Below, in pieces: positions 42,419 through 51,903 of a DNA stretch of 64,000 bases. Origin of the DNA: CAZCJU01 sp964562175 (GTDB lineage: Bacteria > Bacillota > Clostridia > Oscillospirales > CAG-272); the NCBI GenBank assembly GCA_964562175.1, contig CAZLRV010000002.1:46963-110962 (forward strand). The letters run 5' to 3'. The notes under the pieces are model-generated. The model was not told the origin of the DNA. It saw nothing but the letters and a program-made list of their open reading frames with translations, and ran no database searches. Position numbers and translations under genes: made by a program. Positions within the stretch are counted from its first letter, which is position 1, and every line of letters begins with the position of its first letter.

Positions 42419-42645
42419 GTGGAATTTTTAAATATTCTGTTTATTGCAAATTAAATATATTCAAAACAGAGAAGCGAGGCATCGTATAATATTTAAAAAA
42501 TATTAAATTAAAACGCTTGCCGATGCTCTATTATATATGATAAAATATACCGATGAATTATGCTTTTACGTATGCTCCGTCACTGTGCATATTATTGTTT
42601 ATAAAATAAGCGGTTATTTTGGTTGAATTGCGGCATAAAAAGCAC

Positions 42646-42674
42646 TTGACTTTAGCGTGCTAAAGTGATATAAT
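42646..42674 (+). promoter_or_regulatory. Promoter and palindromic operator of the his operon
   Basis: TTGACT, 17 bases and TATAAT form the promoter. Between and overlapping the boxes is an 18-bp palindrome with perfect 8-bp arms (ACTTTAGC GT GCTAAAGT, 42649-42666). Its position inside the spacer is ideal for a repressor that blocks RNA polymerase. A TrpR-family HisR/YerC-type regulator is a reasonable candidate, but that is an inference. Confidence 0.85.
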
Positions 42675-42714
42675 GGTAAAGCATTAAAACGCTTGGAGGA
42701 ATAATAAGAACAGA

Positions 42715-43809
42715 ATGAAAATAGATGAGGGTATTTTGAAATACGACGAGGCGACCGCTTTTTCGCTCCGCTCGCTTTATCGCCGTTTCGGTTACAGTCA
42801 ATATAAAATGAGCAAATTCGAGGAATATGACCTATATGCGAAAAATAAGGATTTTCTAAAATCGGACGGAGTTATAACCTTCAATGATACCTCCGGCAAG
42901 CTTTTGGCACTCAAGCCCGACGTTACGCTCTCTATAATAAACAATTCCGGACTTGATTCCGATACGGTGCTTAAGCTATACTATGACGAACACGTATACA
43001 GAATTTCGAAAAGCTCAAAGACCTATAAGGAGATAATGCAAACGGGACTTGAATGCATGGGCAATATCGGCACGTATGAGGTGTGCGAGGTGCTTATGCT
43101 TGCGCAGATGAGCTTGGCTACGATATCGGATGAGTATATACTTGAGCTGTCCCATATCGGCGTGTGTGAGAAGATAATCGGCAGGATCGTGCAAAACGAA
43201 GCCTTAAAAAAGAAAATTATGACCTGCATAAGCTCGAAAAACGCTTGCGAGCTTGACAAGCTCTGCGATGAATATGAAATAAACGAACAGGGCAGACAGA
43301 CACTGCACGTATTTGTTTCAAGCTATCCCGACAGCTCCTCGGCTCTTTCCGCACTCGGCACCATATGCGAGACTGAGGGAGAGAGGGAGGACTACGAACA
43401 GCTTGTTTACGTATGCTCACTGCTCGACGATAAGCATTTGAGTGTTGATTTTTCCGTATCAAACGATATGAGCTACTATTCGGGCGTAGTGTTCAAGGGT
43501 TATATAAAAGGCGTACCGACGGGCGTTCTCTCCGGCGGTCAGTACGATAAGCTTATGCGAAAAATGGGCAGAGCAAGCCGTGCCGTGGGCTTTGCGGTAT
43601 ATCTTGACGAGCTGGAGCGAATGGAGCTTAAAGAAAAGAAATACGATGTCGATACACTTCTTATCCGCTCCGACGACAATGCGGCAACGCTGAGGACGGC
43701 ACGTGAGCTGTCCGAGGACGGACGCACGGTGCTTGTATGCGATAAGATACCCGAGGGGTTAAAATACAGAATGATAATGAAGATGACGAAGGACGGTGTG
43801 CGGATATGA
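42715..43809 (+). CDS. hisZ: ATP phosphoribosyltransferase regulatory subunit
   Basis: The 364-residue protein is a HisRS-like paralogue without the anticodon domain. It shows FRRFGYSQYKMSKFEEYDLY-like motif 1 context and GLECMGNIGTYEV in place of the synthetase motif 2 arginine strand, and CLGYYSGVVF-type features (SYYSGVVFKGY) near the end. It activates the short HisG with which it forms an octamer. The ribosome site GGAGG is 14 bases from the ATG, longer than usual; in-frame stops upstream leave no better start. Confidence 0.92.
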   Translation: MKIDEGILKYDEATAFSLRSLYRRFGYSQYKMSKFEEYDLYAKNKDFLKSDGVITFNDTSGKLLALKPDVTLSIINNSGLDSDTVLKLYYDEHVYRISKSSKTYKEIMQTGLECMGNIGTYEVCEVLMLAQMSLATISDEYILELSHIGVCEKIIGRIVQNEALKKKIMTCISSKNACELDKLCDEYEINEQGRQTLHVFVSSYPDSSSALSALGTICETEGEREDYEQLVYVCSLLDDKHLSVDFSVSNDMSYYSGVVFKGYIKGVPTGVLSGGQYDKLMRKMGRASRAVGFAVYLDELERMELKEKKYDVDTLLIRSDDNAATLRTARELSEDGRTVLVCDKIPEGLKYRMIMKMTKDGVRI

Positions 43810-44450
43810 AGAATACTCTCGACATAGCGTTGCCCAAGGGAAGGCTCGGCGAGCGTGTATATGCCATGTTTGAGTCTGCGGGCTTTGAATGTCCGTCGAT
43901 AAAAGAGGCAAACAGACGGCTCATATTTGAAAACGAGGCTATCGGAGTCCGATATTTCTGGGTAAAGCCCTCCGATGTTGCAATATATGTTGAGCGAGGT
44001 GCGGCGGACATAGGAGTTGCCGGTGCCGATATTTTGCTTGAGTATGAGCCGGATGTTTACGAGCTTCTTGACCTCAAGCTCGGTGCGTGCAAAATGGCGG
44101 TTGCGGCGAAAAAGGGCTTTTGCGACAATACCGATCTGACACTGCGTGTTGCGACGAAATTTTCAAATATTGCCGCACGCTTTTATTCGGAGCGGTGCAG
44201 AGATATAGATATAATCCACTTGAACGGCTCAATAGAGCTTGCTCCGATACTCGATCTGTCCGACGTTATCGTCGATATAGTCGAAACGGGAAAAACACTC
44301 AAAGAAAACGACCTTGAGGTGATCGAGGATGTATGTAAAATAAGCGCAAGACTGATATCGAATAAGGCAAGCTATAAGTTTAAAAACGATATGATAGAAA
44401 AGGTAAGACGGGGACTTGAAGATCTCGTCAAGGAGGACTTGGTGAAATGA
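43806..44450 (+). CDS. hisG: ATP phosphoribosyltransferase, short form
   Basis: The 214-residue protein is the short HisG form that needs HisZ. Hallmarks are IALPKGRLGERVY, the VERGAADIGVAGADIL loop, and the PRPP loop around DVIVDIVETGKTLKENDL. It carries out the first step of histidine synthesis, joining ATP and PRPP. The start overlaps the hisZ stop (ATGA), and the same overlap links it to hisD. Confidence 0.96.
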   Translation: MKNTLDIALPKGRLGERVYAMFESAGFECPSIKEANRRLIFENEAIGVRYFWVKPSDVAIYVERGAADIGVAGADILLEYEPDVYELLDLKLGACKMAVAAKKGFCDNTDLTLRVATKFSNIAARFYSERCRDIDIIHLNGSIELAPILDLSDVIVDIVETGKTLKENDLEVIEDVCKISARLISNKASYKFKNDMIEKVRRGLEDLVKEDLVK

Positions 44451-45733
44451 TAAAAATATATAAAAGCGAGTCGCTTTCGCTTGAGGAGATACTGTCACGC
44501 AAAAAGAACGGGCTTGACGTTTCGGATACGGTATCTCGGATAATAGCCGAGGTAAGAAAAAGAGGAGATGCGGCTCTGTTTGAGTATTGCGAAAAATTCG
44601 ACAAGGCACAGCTCAAAACGCTTGAGGTCACGCCCGATGAGATAGAGGAGGGCGTATCACTCGTTGATGAAAAATTCATCGAGGTACTTAAAAAGAGTGC
44701 GGAAAACATAAGAGCCTTTCACGAAAAGCAGATAAGAAACAGCTATATCATAAACGAAAAGGACGGGGTCATACTCGGTCAGAAGATAATACCGATAGAA
44801 AAGGTCGGTCTGTACGTTCCCGGCGGCACTGCCGCATATCCGTCAACCGTCTTGATGGACAGCATACCCGCAAAGCTTGCGGGTTGTAAGCAGATATGCA
44901 TAACCACACCGCCCGATAAAAACGGCAAAATATCGCCCGTAATACTTGCGGCGGCAAAAATCGCCGGTGTTGACAGGATATTCAAGATAGGCGGCGCACA
45001 GGCTATTGCCTCCCTTGCATACGGTACGCAGAGCGTGCCGAAGGTAGATAAGATAGTCGGACCGGGAAACGCATATGTTGCCGAGGCTAAAAAGCAGGTA
45101 TTCGGCGAGGTAAATATAGACATGATAGCCGGACCGAGCGAAATACTCGTTATAGCGGACGGCTCATCCGATCCGGTATGCGTTGCCGCCGATCTGCTCT
45201 CGCAGGCAGAGCATGATAAAATGGCAAGTGCGGTGCTGATAACGGACAGCGAGAGCCTTGCAAACGAGGTGGCGGCTCAAATTGAATTGCAGCTGCCCGC
45301 ACTTCCGAGGTGTGAAATAGCCCGTGAGTCGATAGAAAACAACGGAAAGATAATTATAACGTCCGATATAATACAAGCTACGGTCGTAGCCGATACAATA
45401 GCACCGGAGCATCTTGAGCTGTGCGTTGATTCGCCGTTTGAGTTGCTTGACAAAATACATAATGCCGGCTCGGTATTTATGGGCAGATACTGTCCCGAAT
45501 CGCTCGGAGATTATTTGGCAGGTCCCAACCATACGCTTCCCACCTCCGGCACGGCAAGGTTTTCAAGTCCCTTGTCGGTAGACGATTTTGTCAAGAAAAC
45601 ACAGTATATATATTATTCAAAACAAGCACTTGAGGGCGTTTACCGAGATGTGGCGTATTTTGCCGAGGCGGAGGGACTTTCAGCACACGCAAAAAGCGCT
45701 ACGATAAGATTTGAGAGGGACGAAAACAAATGA
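44447..45733 (+). CDS. hisD: Histidinol dehydrogenase
   Basis: The 428-residue protein shows the HisD signatures: GLYVPGGTAAYPSTVLM, GGAQAIASLAYGT, VGPGNAYVAEAKK, AGPSEILVIAD and the zinc-binding LLSQAEHD with APEHLEL. It oxidises histidinol to histidine in two NAD-linked steps. It overlaps both neighbours by four bases. Confidence 0.97.
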   Translation: MIKIYKSESLSLEEILSRKKNGLDVSDTVSRIIAEVRKRGDAALFEYCEKFDKAQLKTLEVTPDEIEEGVSLVDEKFIEVLKKSAENIRAFHEKQIRNSYIINEKDGVILGQKIIPIEKVGLYVPGGTAAYPSTVLMDSIPAKLAGCKQICITTPPDKNGKISPVILAAAKIAGVDRIFKIGGAQAIASLAYGTQSVPKVDKIVGPGNAYVAEAKKQVFGEVNIDMIAGPSEILVIADGSSDPVCVAADLLSQAEHDKMASAVLITDSESLANEVAAQIELQLPALPRCEIARESIENNGKIIITSDIIQATVVADTIAPEHLELCVDSPFELLDKIHNAGSVFMGRYCPESLGDYLAGPNHTLPTSGTARFSSPLSVDDFVKKTQYIYYSKQALEGVYRDVAYFAEAEGLSAHAKSATIRFERDENK

Positions 45734-46806
45734 GCAGATTTATGAGCGAGAGATATGCATCGCTTGATGCGTATACACCCGGTGAACAGCCGACGGATAT
45801 GCAATATTTGAAGCTGAATACAAACGAATCTCCCTATCCGCCCTCCGACGGCGTGCTTGCGGCGATAAGCGGCGAGGATATGAAAGCCCTCAGACTTTAC
45901 CCCGACCCCGATTGTACACAGCTCAAGGACGCTCTTGCCGCCTACCACGGGGTAGGACGTGAAAACATATTCGTTTCAAACGGCTCGGACGATATATTGA
46001 ATTTCTCCTTTGCCGCCTTTACAAAAGTCGGCAAAAAAGCATATTTTGCGGATATTACCTACGGCTTTTATAAGGTCTTTTCAGCCCTGCACGGCATAGA
46101 GTACGAGACAATACCGCTTACCTCCGAGCTTTCGATACGTCCCGAGGATTATATGGGACGGCACGGGCTTATAGTTATCGCAAATCCAAACGCCCCGACG
46201 GGTAAGCGACTCGATGTCGCTAAGATCGAGGAAATAGCTTGCTCCTGCCCGGACAGTGTCGTCTTGGTGGACGAGGCATATGTCGATTTTGGCTCTCAAA
46301 GCTGTATTTCCTTAACAAAAAAATACGATAATGTACTTGTTGTGCGTACTTATTCAAAATCACGCTCCATGGCAGGGGCACGGCTCGGCTATGCGATAGG
46401 CGAAAAAGAGCTTATATCTGACCTTGAAAAAATAAAGTTTTCGACAAATCCTTACAGCGTAAACCGCTTGACGATGAAAGCCGGAGTTGCCGCACTTAAA
46501 GACAATGACTATTACGAAAAGAATTGCCAAAGAATAATCGAGGCAAGAGAATATACCGAAAAACAGCTTAACGCACTCGGTTTTGAGGTCATACCCTCCT
46601 GGGCAAACTTCGTATTCGCACGCAAGGACGGCTACGACGGTCAGATGCTTTACAGCAAGCTTAAGGAAAACGGAATACTCGTTCGCCACTTTGGGGACGA
46701 GAGGATAGCTGACTATATAAGAATAACGATAGGAACCATGCACGATATGGAGCATTTCATTTCGGTCTTGAAAGAAATTACGGAGAAAAACGATGAGATA
46801 CGCTAA
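45730..46806 (+). CDS. hisC: Histidinol-phosphate aminotransferase
   Basis: The 358-residue fold type I PLP enzyme has LKLNTNESPYPPS near the N-terminus, NPNAPTGKRLD, VLVDEAYVDF (PLP aspartate) and RTYSKSRSMAGARLGYAIG with the PLP lysine in TYSKS. It transaminates imidazole acetol phosphate with glutamate. The stop overlaps the first 14 bases of hisB. Confidence 0.96.
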   Translation: MSRFMSERYASLDAYTPGEQPTDMQYLKLNTNESPYPPSDGVLAAISGEDMKALRLYPDPDCTQLKDALAAYHGVGRENIFVSNGSDDILNFSFAAFTKVGKKAYFADITYGFYKVFSALHGIEYETIPLTSELSIRPEDYMGRHGLIVIANPNAPTGKRLDVAKIEEIACSCPDSVVLVDEAYVDFGSQSCISLTKKYDNVLVVRTYSKSRSMAGARLGYAIGEKELISDLEKIKFSTNPYSVNRLTMKAGVAALKDNDYYEKNCQRIIEAREYTEKQLNALGFEVIPSWANFVFARKDGYDGQMLYSKLKENGILVRHFGDERIADYIRITIGTMHDMEHFISVLKEITEKNDEIR

Positions 46807-47380
46807 GATAGAAAGAAAGACGGCGGAAACAGATATAGTGCTTGAATTGAATATCGACGGTGTGGGGGTCGCCGAGGTCGATAGCGGTTGCGGCTTTTTC
46901 GATCATATGATGACTCTGCTTGCACGCCACGGCGGCTTTGATATAAAAATATCGTGCAAGGGCGATACGCAGGTCGATTATCATCATACGATAGAGGATA
47001 TCGGAATATGCCTCGGCGATGCCCTCAGGTCTTGCATGGGTGACAAGCGAGGTATAAAGCGTTACGGCTATTTCATACTGCCGATGGATGAGAGCTTGAT
47101 ACTTACCTCGCTCGATCTGTGTGACAGAGCTTACCTCGGATATGATGTAGAATATTATTCGCAAAAGGTCGGAGAGCTTGATGTTGAGCTGATAAAAGAG
47201 TTTTTCCTTGCCCTTACACGCCGTGCTTCGTTTACACTGCATATAAAAAAGCTGAGCGGCGAGAATACGCACCATATTATTGAGGGAATATTCAAATGCG
47301 TTGCTCGTTCACTGAGGGCGGCACTTGAAACGGACGGACGTTTTTCGGATACGATACCGTCAACAAAGGGAGCATTGTAA
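46793..47380 (+). CDS. hisB: Imidazoleglycerol-phosphate dehydratase
   Basis: The 195-residue protein is the single-domain dehydratase. It has FFDHMMTLLARHGG and DYHHTIEDIGICLGDAL with the metal histidines, repeated in the second half (FFLALTRRASFTLHI, NTHHIIEGIFKCVAR). It lacks the histidinol-phosphatase domain of enterobacterial HisB, and no phosphatase gene is in the operon. It overlaps the hisC end and abuts hisH. Confidence 0.97.
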   Translation: MRYAKIERKTAETDIVLELNIDGVGVAEVDSGCGFFDHMMTLLARHGGFDIKISCKGDTQVDYHHTIEDIGICLGDALRSCMGDKRGIKRYGYFILPMDESLILTSLDLCDRAYLGYDVEYYSQKVGELDVELIKEFFLALTRRASFTLHIKKLSGENTHHIIEGIFKCVARSLRAALETDGRFSDTIPSTKGAL

Positions 47381-47988
47381 TGACGGCGATAATAGATTAC
47401 GGTGTCGGCAATCTGTTTTCTCTCACCTCCTCGCTTCGTGCCGTCGGAGCAGATGCGGTGATAACGGACTCACACGACGAGATACTCAATGCTGACAGAG
47501 TTATTTTACCCGGAGTCGGTGCATTCGGCGATGCCGTGACAAGACTGAGGTGTGACGGGCTCGACAAGACAGTGAAGAGGTATGCCGAAAGCGGTAAGCC
47601 GATACTCGGTATTTGTCTGGGAATGCAGCTTTTATTTGAAAAAAGCCATGAATTCGGTCTGCACGAGGGACTTGGACTTATTGAGGGTGAGATAATTCCC
47701 ATGAGCGGCAGTATACCGTGTGAGCTGAATATACCTCATATAGGTTGGAACGGGTTGAGCATTAAAAAAAGCTCACCGATATTGAAATATACAGAGCAAG
47801 GCGACTGTGTGTACTTCGTTCATTCGTTCTATTTGAGCGGCGATGACACAGCTGTGACCTCGTATACGGAATACGGCGTTAAAATAGGTGCAAGCGTGCA
47901 ACGAGATAACGTATTCGGATGTCAATTTCACCCCGAAAAGAGCGGTGAGGTCGGACTTAATATTTTGCGTGCGTTCTGCGAGCTGTAA
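47380..47988 (+). CDS. hisH: Imidazole glycerol phosphate synthase, glutamine amidotransferase subunit
   Basis: The 202-residue class I amidotransferase has GVGAFGDAV, the nucleophile cysteine in GICLGMQLLFE, and the H-E pair in FGCQFHPEKSG. It makes ammonia from glutamine and passes it to HisF. Its ATG shares the last base of the hisB stop. Confidence 0.97.
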   Translation: MTAIIDYGVGNLFSLTSSLRAVGADAVITDSHDEILNADRVILPGVGAFGDAVTRLRCDGLDKTVKRYAESGKPILGICLGMQLLFEKSHEFGLHEGLGLIEGEIIPMSGSIPCELNIPHIGWNGLSIKKSSPILKYTEQGDCVYFVHSFYLSGDDTAVTSYTEYGVKIGASVQRDNVFGCQFHPEKSGEVGLNILRAFCEL

Positions 47989-47999
47989 AGGAGAATAAA

Positions 48000-48713
48000 A
48001 TGAATATTTTTCCCGCTATTGATATAATAAACGGTCAAGCCGTGCGACTTTATAAGGGCGATTACGATAAAATGACGGTTTACGAAAGCGCCCCGACACT
48101 TATCGCCCGCAGGCTTGAGGGGTGCAATGCGCATTATTTGCACGTTGTAGACCTCGACGGTGCGAAAAAGGGCGAGATATGCAATATCGATACCGTAAAG
48201 AGGATAAGGGAAGCAACATCAATGTTTATAGAGGTCGGTGGCGGTATCAGAAATATAAAAAGCGTTGATGAGTATTTGAGTGTCGGCATTGACAGGATAA
48301 TACTCGGCACCTCGGCGTGCAATGACGAGCCGTTTCTTAAAGAATGCATAGCCGAATACGGAGGAAAAATAGCCGTCGGTGTCGATATGAAGGACGGATA
48401 CGTTGCCGTAAACGGCTGGTGCGAGTCATCGGGCAAGGACGGCGAGGAATTTTGCCAATACCTGCAGACCCTCGGCGTTCAGACGATAATATGCACCGAT
48501 ATATCGCGTGACGGAGCAATGAGAGGCACAAACAGAGAGCTGTACGGCAGGCTTTGCAAGAACCTCAGCATCAATATAACCGCATCGGGGGGAGTTAGCA
48601 GTATAGATGATGTCAAGGCTCTGAAAAAGCTCGGGCTTTACGGCTGTATAATCGGCAAGGCATATTATACGGGCGACATAGATATCAAAGAGGCGTTGGA
48701 GGCGGCAAAGTAG
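48000..48713 (+). CDS. hisA: Phosphoribosylformimino-5-aminoimidazole carboxamide ribotide isomerase
   Basis: The 237-residue TIM barrel starts FPAIDIINGQAVRLYKGDYD, has the VVDLDGAKKG strand with the catalytic aspartate region, EVGGGIRN, and TDISRDGAMRG with the second catalytic aspartate. It performs the Amadori isomerisation. A GGAG ribosome site lies before the ATG. Confidence 0.97.
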   Translation: MNIFPAIDIINGQAVRLYKGDYDKMTVYESAPTLIARRLEGCNAHYLHVVDLDGAKKGEICNIDTVKRIREATSMFIEVGGGIRNIKSVDEYLSVGIDRIILGTSACNDEPFLKECIAEYGGKIAVGVDMKDGYVAVNGWCESSGKDGEEFCQYLQTLGVQTIICTDISRDGAMRGTNRELYGRLCKNLSINITASGGVSSIDDVKALKKLGLYGCIIGKAYYTGDIDIKEALEAAK

Positions 48714-48714
48714 T

Positions 48715-49476
48715 ATGATCACGAAAAGAATAATTCCGTGCCTTGATGTAAAAGACGGACGAGTGGTAAAGGGCGTTAATTTTCAAAATATAGGTGATGT
48801 TTCCTCTCCCACCGAGCTGGCAAAATATTATTCCGACGGCGGTGCGGACGAGCTTGTGTTTTACGATATTACCGCCTCATATGAGGGTAGGGCATTGTTT
48901 ACCGATATCCTCACAAAGGTTGCCGAAACCATTTTTATTCCACTGACCGTGGGCGGCGGTATAAATACCATAGATGATTTTGAGCGTGTTTTGAGGTGCG
49001 GAGCCGATAAGGTCAGCGTAAATTCCGGTGCGATAAAGGACCCGACGATAATAAGCCGTGCGGCGGAAAAATACGGAAGTCAATGTGTCGTGCTTTCGGC
49101 TGATGTAAAGCGTGTCGGCGGCGAGTATCGTGTATTTTCAAAGGGCGGCCGTATCGATACCGGCATGGAGGCAATAGAGTGGATAAAGCGTTGTGTGGAT
49201 ATGGGTGCGGGCGAGGTCGTTGTAAATTCGATAGATACCGACGGTGTTAAGGGCGGCTTTGATATCGAGCTGTTGTCGAAGGTGTGCGATAGTGTGAATG
49301 TGCCTGTCGTCGCATCGGGCGGTGCCGGAGGTGCCGACGATTTTGTTCGGCTGTTTAAGCAAGTCCCCGATGTTTCCGCAGGTCTTGCCGCATCTATATT
49401 CCATTTCGGACAGATAAGCATAGGCGATCTGAAAAAAGAATTGAAAAATGCGGGCGTAAATGTCCGTATGAGGTGA
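48715..49476 (+). CDS. hisF: Imidazole glycerol phosphate synthase, cyclase subunit
   Basis: The 253-residue TIM barrel has RIIPCLDVKDGRVVKGVNF (catalytic aspartate), LTVGGGINT, and NSIDTDGVKGGFD with the second aspartate. With HisH it forms the imidazole ring and releases AICAR. It begins one base after the hisA stop and ends overlapping the ribosome site of hisIE. Confidence 0.97.
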   Translation: MITKRIIPCLDVKDGRVVKGVNFQNIGDVSSPTELAKYYSDGGADELVFYDITASYEGRALFTDILTKVAETIFIPLTVGGGINTIDDFERVLRCGADKVSVNSGAIKDPTIISRAAEKYGSQCVVLSADVKRVGGEYRVFSKGGRIDTGMEAIEWIKRCVDMGAGEVVVNSIDTDGVKGGFDIELLSKVCDSVNVPVVASGGAGGADDFVRLFKQVPDVSAGLAASIFHFGQISIGDLKKELKNAGVNVRMR

Positions 49477-49481
49477 AAATA

Positions 49482-50144
49482 ATGATAGATATAAACAAAT
49501 TGAAATTTGACGATAACGGACTTATACCCGCCATAGTTACGGATGCATATTCGGGCAAGGTTCTCACGCTTGCGTATATGAACCGCCAAAGCCTTGAAAT
49601 ATCATTGCAAAAAGGGCTTACCTGCTTTTACAGCAGAAGCAGACAAAAGCTTTGGCTCAAGGGCGAAACGAGCGGAAATTATCAACATATAGTTTCGATC
49701 ACATCGGATTGCGACAACGATGCACTTGTCGTAAAAGTCGATAAGGACGGTCCGGCGTGCCATACGGGCAGTGAGTCGTGCTTTACAAATGAGGTGTGGC
49801 ACAGCGAGGAGCGCGAGGAGTTTTCGCTCGACGGGCTGTATGAGCTGCTCGAAGGCAGAAAAAAAGAGCTTCCGGAAGGCTCTTATACCACGTACTTATT
49901 TAATAAAGGAATTGACAAGATATTGAAAAAAGTCGGCGAGGAGTCAACGGAGGTCATCATAGCCGGCAAGGACAATGACAAACGCGAGACCGTGTACGAG
50001 ATAGCCGACCTTGCGTACCATGTAATGGTGCTTATGGTGGAAATGGGCATATCTGTCGACGATATAAGACGTGAGCTTGCCTGCCGCCATGTTATCGACC
50101 ATAAGGTCAAGCAAGAAAAGATGGCAAGCGACAACGATAAATAA
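49482..50144 (+). CDS. hisIE: Bifunctional phosphoribosyl-AMP cyclohydrolase / phosphoribosyl-ATP pyrophosphatase
   Basis: The 220-residue fusion has a HisI domain first (residues 1-110; AYMNRQSLE, RSRQKLWLKGETSGN, DCDNDALV with metal cysteines) and a HisE domain second (about 118-205; KVGEESTEVIIAGKD and YEIADLAYHVMVLM). It carries out steps two and three of the pathway. The ATG at 49482 has AGGTG seven bases upstream; a GTG nine bases earlier would overlap the hisF stop. It is the last gene of the operon. Confidence 0.96.
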   Translation: MIDINKLKFDDNGLIPAIVTDAYSGKVLTLAYMNRQSLEISLQKGLTCFYSRSRQKLWLKGETSGNYQHIVSITSDCDNDALVVKVDKDGPACHTGSESCFTNEVWHSEEREEFSLDGLYELLEGRKKELPEGSYTTYLFNKGIDKILKKVGEESTEVIIAGKDNDKRETVYEIADLAYHVMVLMVEMGISVDDIRRELACRHVIDHKVKQEKMASDNDK

Positions 50145-50151
50145 TAATTTA

Positions 50152-50173
50152 GGCTCGGCATTACTGCCGAGCC
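50152..50173. terminator. Terminator between his operon and fakA
   Basis: A perfect 9-bp stem (GGCTCGGCA) with a four-base loop lies between the convergent operons. The flanking T-runs are short on both strands. Confidence 0.75.
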
Positions 50174-50181
50174 ATTCTGTA

Positions 50182-51882
50182 TTATTCCGCAACGAAAATG
50201 TAAGGGTAGATATCTTGCATACCGTATACCGGATAAAGCTCTATCTCGGGATATTTTTCGCCTATTATTTTCTCAAGTCTGTTTATATCGTCCTCTGCGG
50301 CATCCTTGCCGTAGAAAACGGTGAGTGCGAATATATCACCGGAATCAAGCTCCATGGAGTCAAGAAGTCCGAGGCAAGCATCAAGCACCGACTTGCGGGA
50401 AACCCTCATTGATTTTCCGATGAAGCCGATATGGTCGCCACATTCGATATGAACGCCGTCAAGCTCACAATCACGAATAGCCGGAGAGATACAACCTGTA
50501 GTCACTGCGGACATTGCTTCGCTCAGCTGCTCGAAAATGGCATCCGGATCGTCACATTGGTAATTTATAGATGAAATAGCGGCATATCCCATTCCGAGGT
50601 CCTTGCTCTCAACGACATAAACACGTGAGTCTTTGTAAAGCTGTGCGGCTTGCTTTGCCGCCATAACGATATTTCCGTTATTCGGAAAAACGTATATAAC
50701 ATCGGCATTTACACGCTCAAACGATGATAAAAAGTCCTGAGATGACGGATTTTGCGTTTGACCGCCCGCTATTACAGCATCAACGCCAAGCTCCTTAAAC
50801 GTCTTACCGATACCCTCACCGGAGGCAACGGCAACGGAGGCGTAACGCTTGCGCTTTGCGGCAGTTACATTTTCACGCTCCTGCTGTTTATCTATTATCT
50901 TGCTGTTGTGCTGAACGCTCATATTCTCTATCTTGACTGTCAAAAGCTCACCGTACTGTCTGCAACGCTCTATGACACGTTCGGGGGTTTTTGTGTGAAC
51001 GTGAATTTTCACACGGCTGCCCGTTTTGAACGCCGCTATGGAATCGCCGATTGTCTTTAAGTAGTCGGTGAGTATATCAACGGAAAACGCATCGATATCG
51101 CATTTTGAGTGCTGAAGCTGTAAAATAAGCTCGGTGCAATAGCCGTATGTCATCTCATCATCCGGACCGAATGCGGAAAGATCGACCGTCGGTGCGGGTG
51201 CGGCGGGAAGTGACGCCGATTCGGCTTCCTCTATATCCTCGCCCATAAGTATCTTGTAACAGCCCTGCATTATATAGAACAGACCTGCGCCGCCGCTGTC
51301 AACGACACCGGCATCCTTAAGCACTGTGAGTATTTCCGGGGTACGCTGGAGTGAGTTGTACATTTCCTCGATAAGATCGGCAAAAAGCGTTCTCATCGTG
51401 CTGTTTTCGTTAAGCCTTTGGCAAGCGTATTCCACAGCCTCACGTGCGACTGTAAGCACCGTACCCTCTGTCGGTGTTATTACAGAGGCGTAAGCCTGCT
51501 TGACACCCTCGCCGAGTGCGTGAGCTACCGTTGCGGCATCTGCCCTCTCGCAATTTTCAAAGCCGTTCTTCATGCCGGCAAAAAACTGCGAAAGAATAAC
51601 GCCGGAGTTGCCTCTTGCACCGAGAAGCATACCCTCGCTCAGCTTATCCATAACATCTGCCAAATTGCTCGTATGCATACCCTCAAGTGCGGCAACGCCA
51701 CCCTCGATAGTCAATCGCATATTGTCGCCCGTATCGCCATCGGGAACGGGAAAGACATTGAGGTCGTTTACCTCTCTTGCGTTGGAGCGGAGCTGAGCCG
51801 CACCGCCTCTGACCATTTTCGCAAGAAGCTCGCCGTCCAATATATCTTCGTTATCTATCTCTAAATTATCCTTGTTTTCCAT
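50182..51882 (-). CDS. fakA: Fatty acid kinase, catalytic subunit (DAK2 / YloV family)
   Basis: The 566-residue protein has an N-terminal DAK2 nucleotide-binding domain (NVFPVPDGDTGDNM, GARGNSGVILSQFFAGM), a middle linker domain, and a C-terminal DAK1/DegV-like domain with the IYVFPNNGNIVMAAKQAA strand. This is the FakA layout and length. With FakB it phosphorylates exogenous fatty acids so that they can enter phospholipids. It follows the fakB gene on the same strand after about 20 bases, which supports this assignment. Weak ribosome site (AGGGT). Confidence 0.9.
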   Translation of the reverse strand: MENKDNLEIDNEDILDGELLAKMVRGGAAQLRSNAREVNDLNVFPVPDGDTGDNMRLTIEGGVAALEGMHTSNLADVMDKLSEGMLLGARGNSGVILSQFFAGMKNGFENCERADAATVAHALGEGVKQAYASVITPTEGTVLTVAREAVEYACQRLNENSTMRTLFADLIEEMYNSLQRTPEILTVLKDAGVVDSGGAGLFYIMQGCYKILMGEDIEEAESASLPAAPAPTVDLSAFGPDDEMTYGYCTELILQLQHSKCDIDAFSVDILTDYLKTIGDSIAAFKTGSRVKIHVHTKTPERVIERCRQYGELLTVKIENMSVQHNSKIIDKQQERENVTAAKRKRYASVAVASGEGIGKTFKELGVDAVIAGGQTQNPSSQDFLSSFERVNADVIYVFPNNGNIVMAAKQAAQLYKDSRVYVVESKDLGMGYAAISSINYQCDDPDAIFEQLSEAMSAVTTGCISPAIRDCELDGVHIECGDHIGFIGKSMRVSRKSVLDACLGLLDSMELDSGDIFALTVFYGKDAAEDDINRLEKIIGEKYPEIELYPVYGMQDIYPYIFVAE

Positions 51883-51903
51883 ATCATCGGACCCTATCGT
51901 AAT

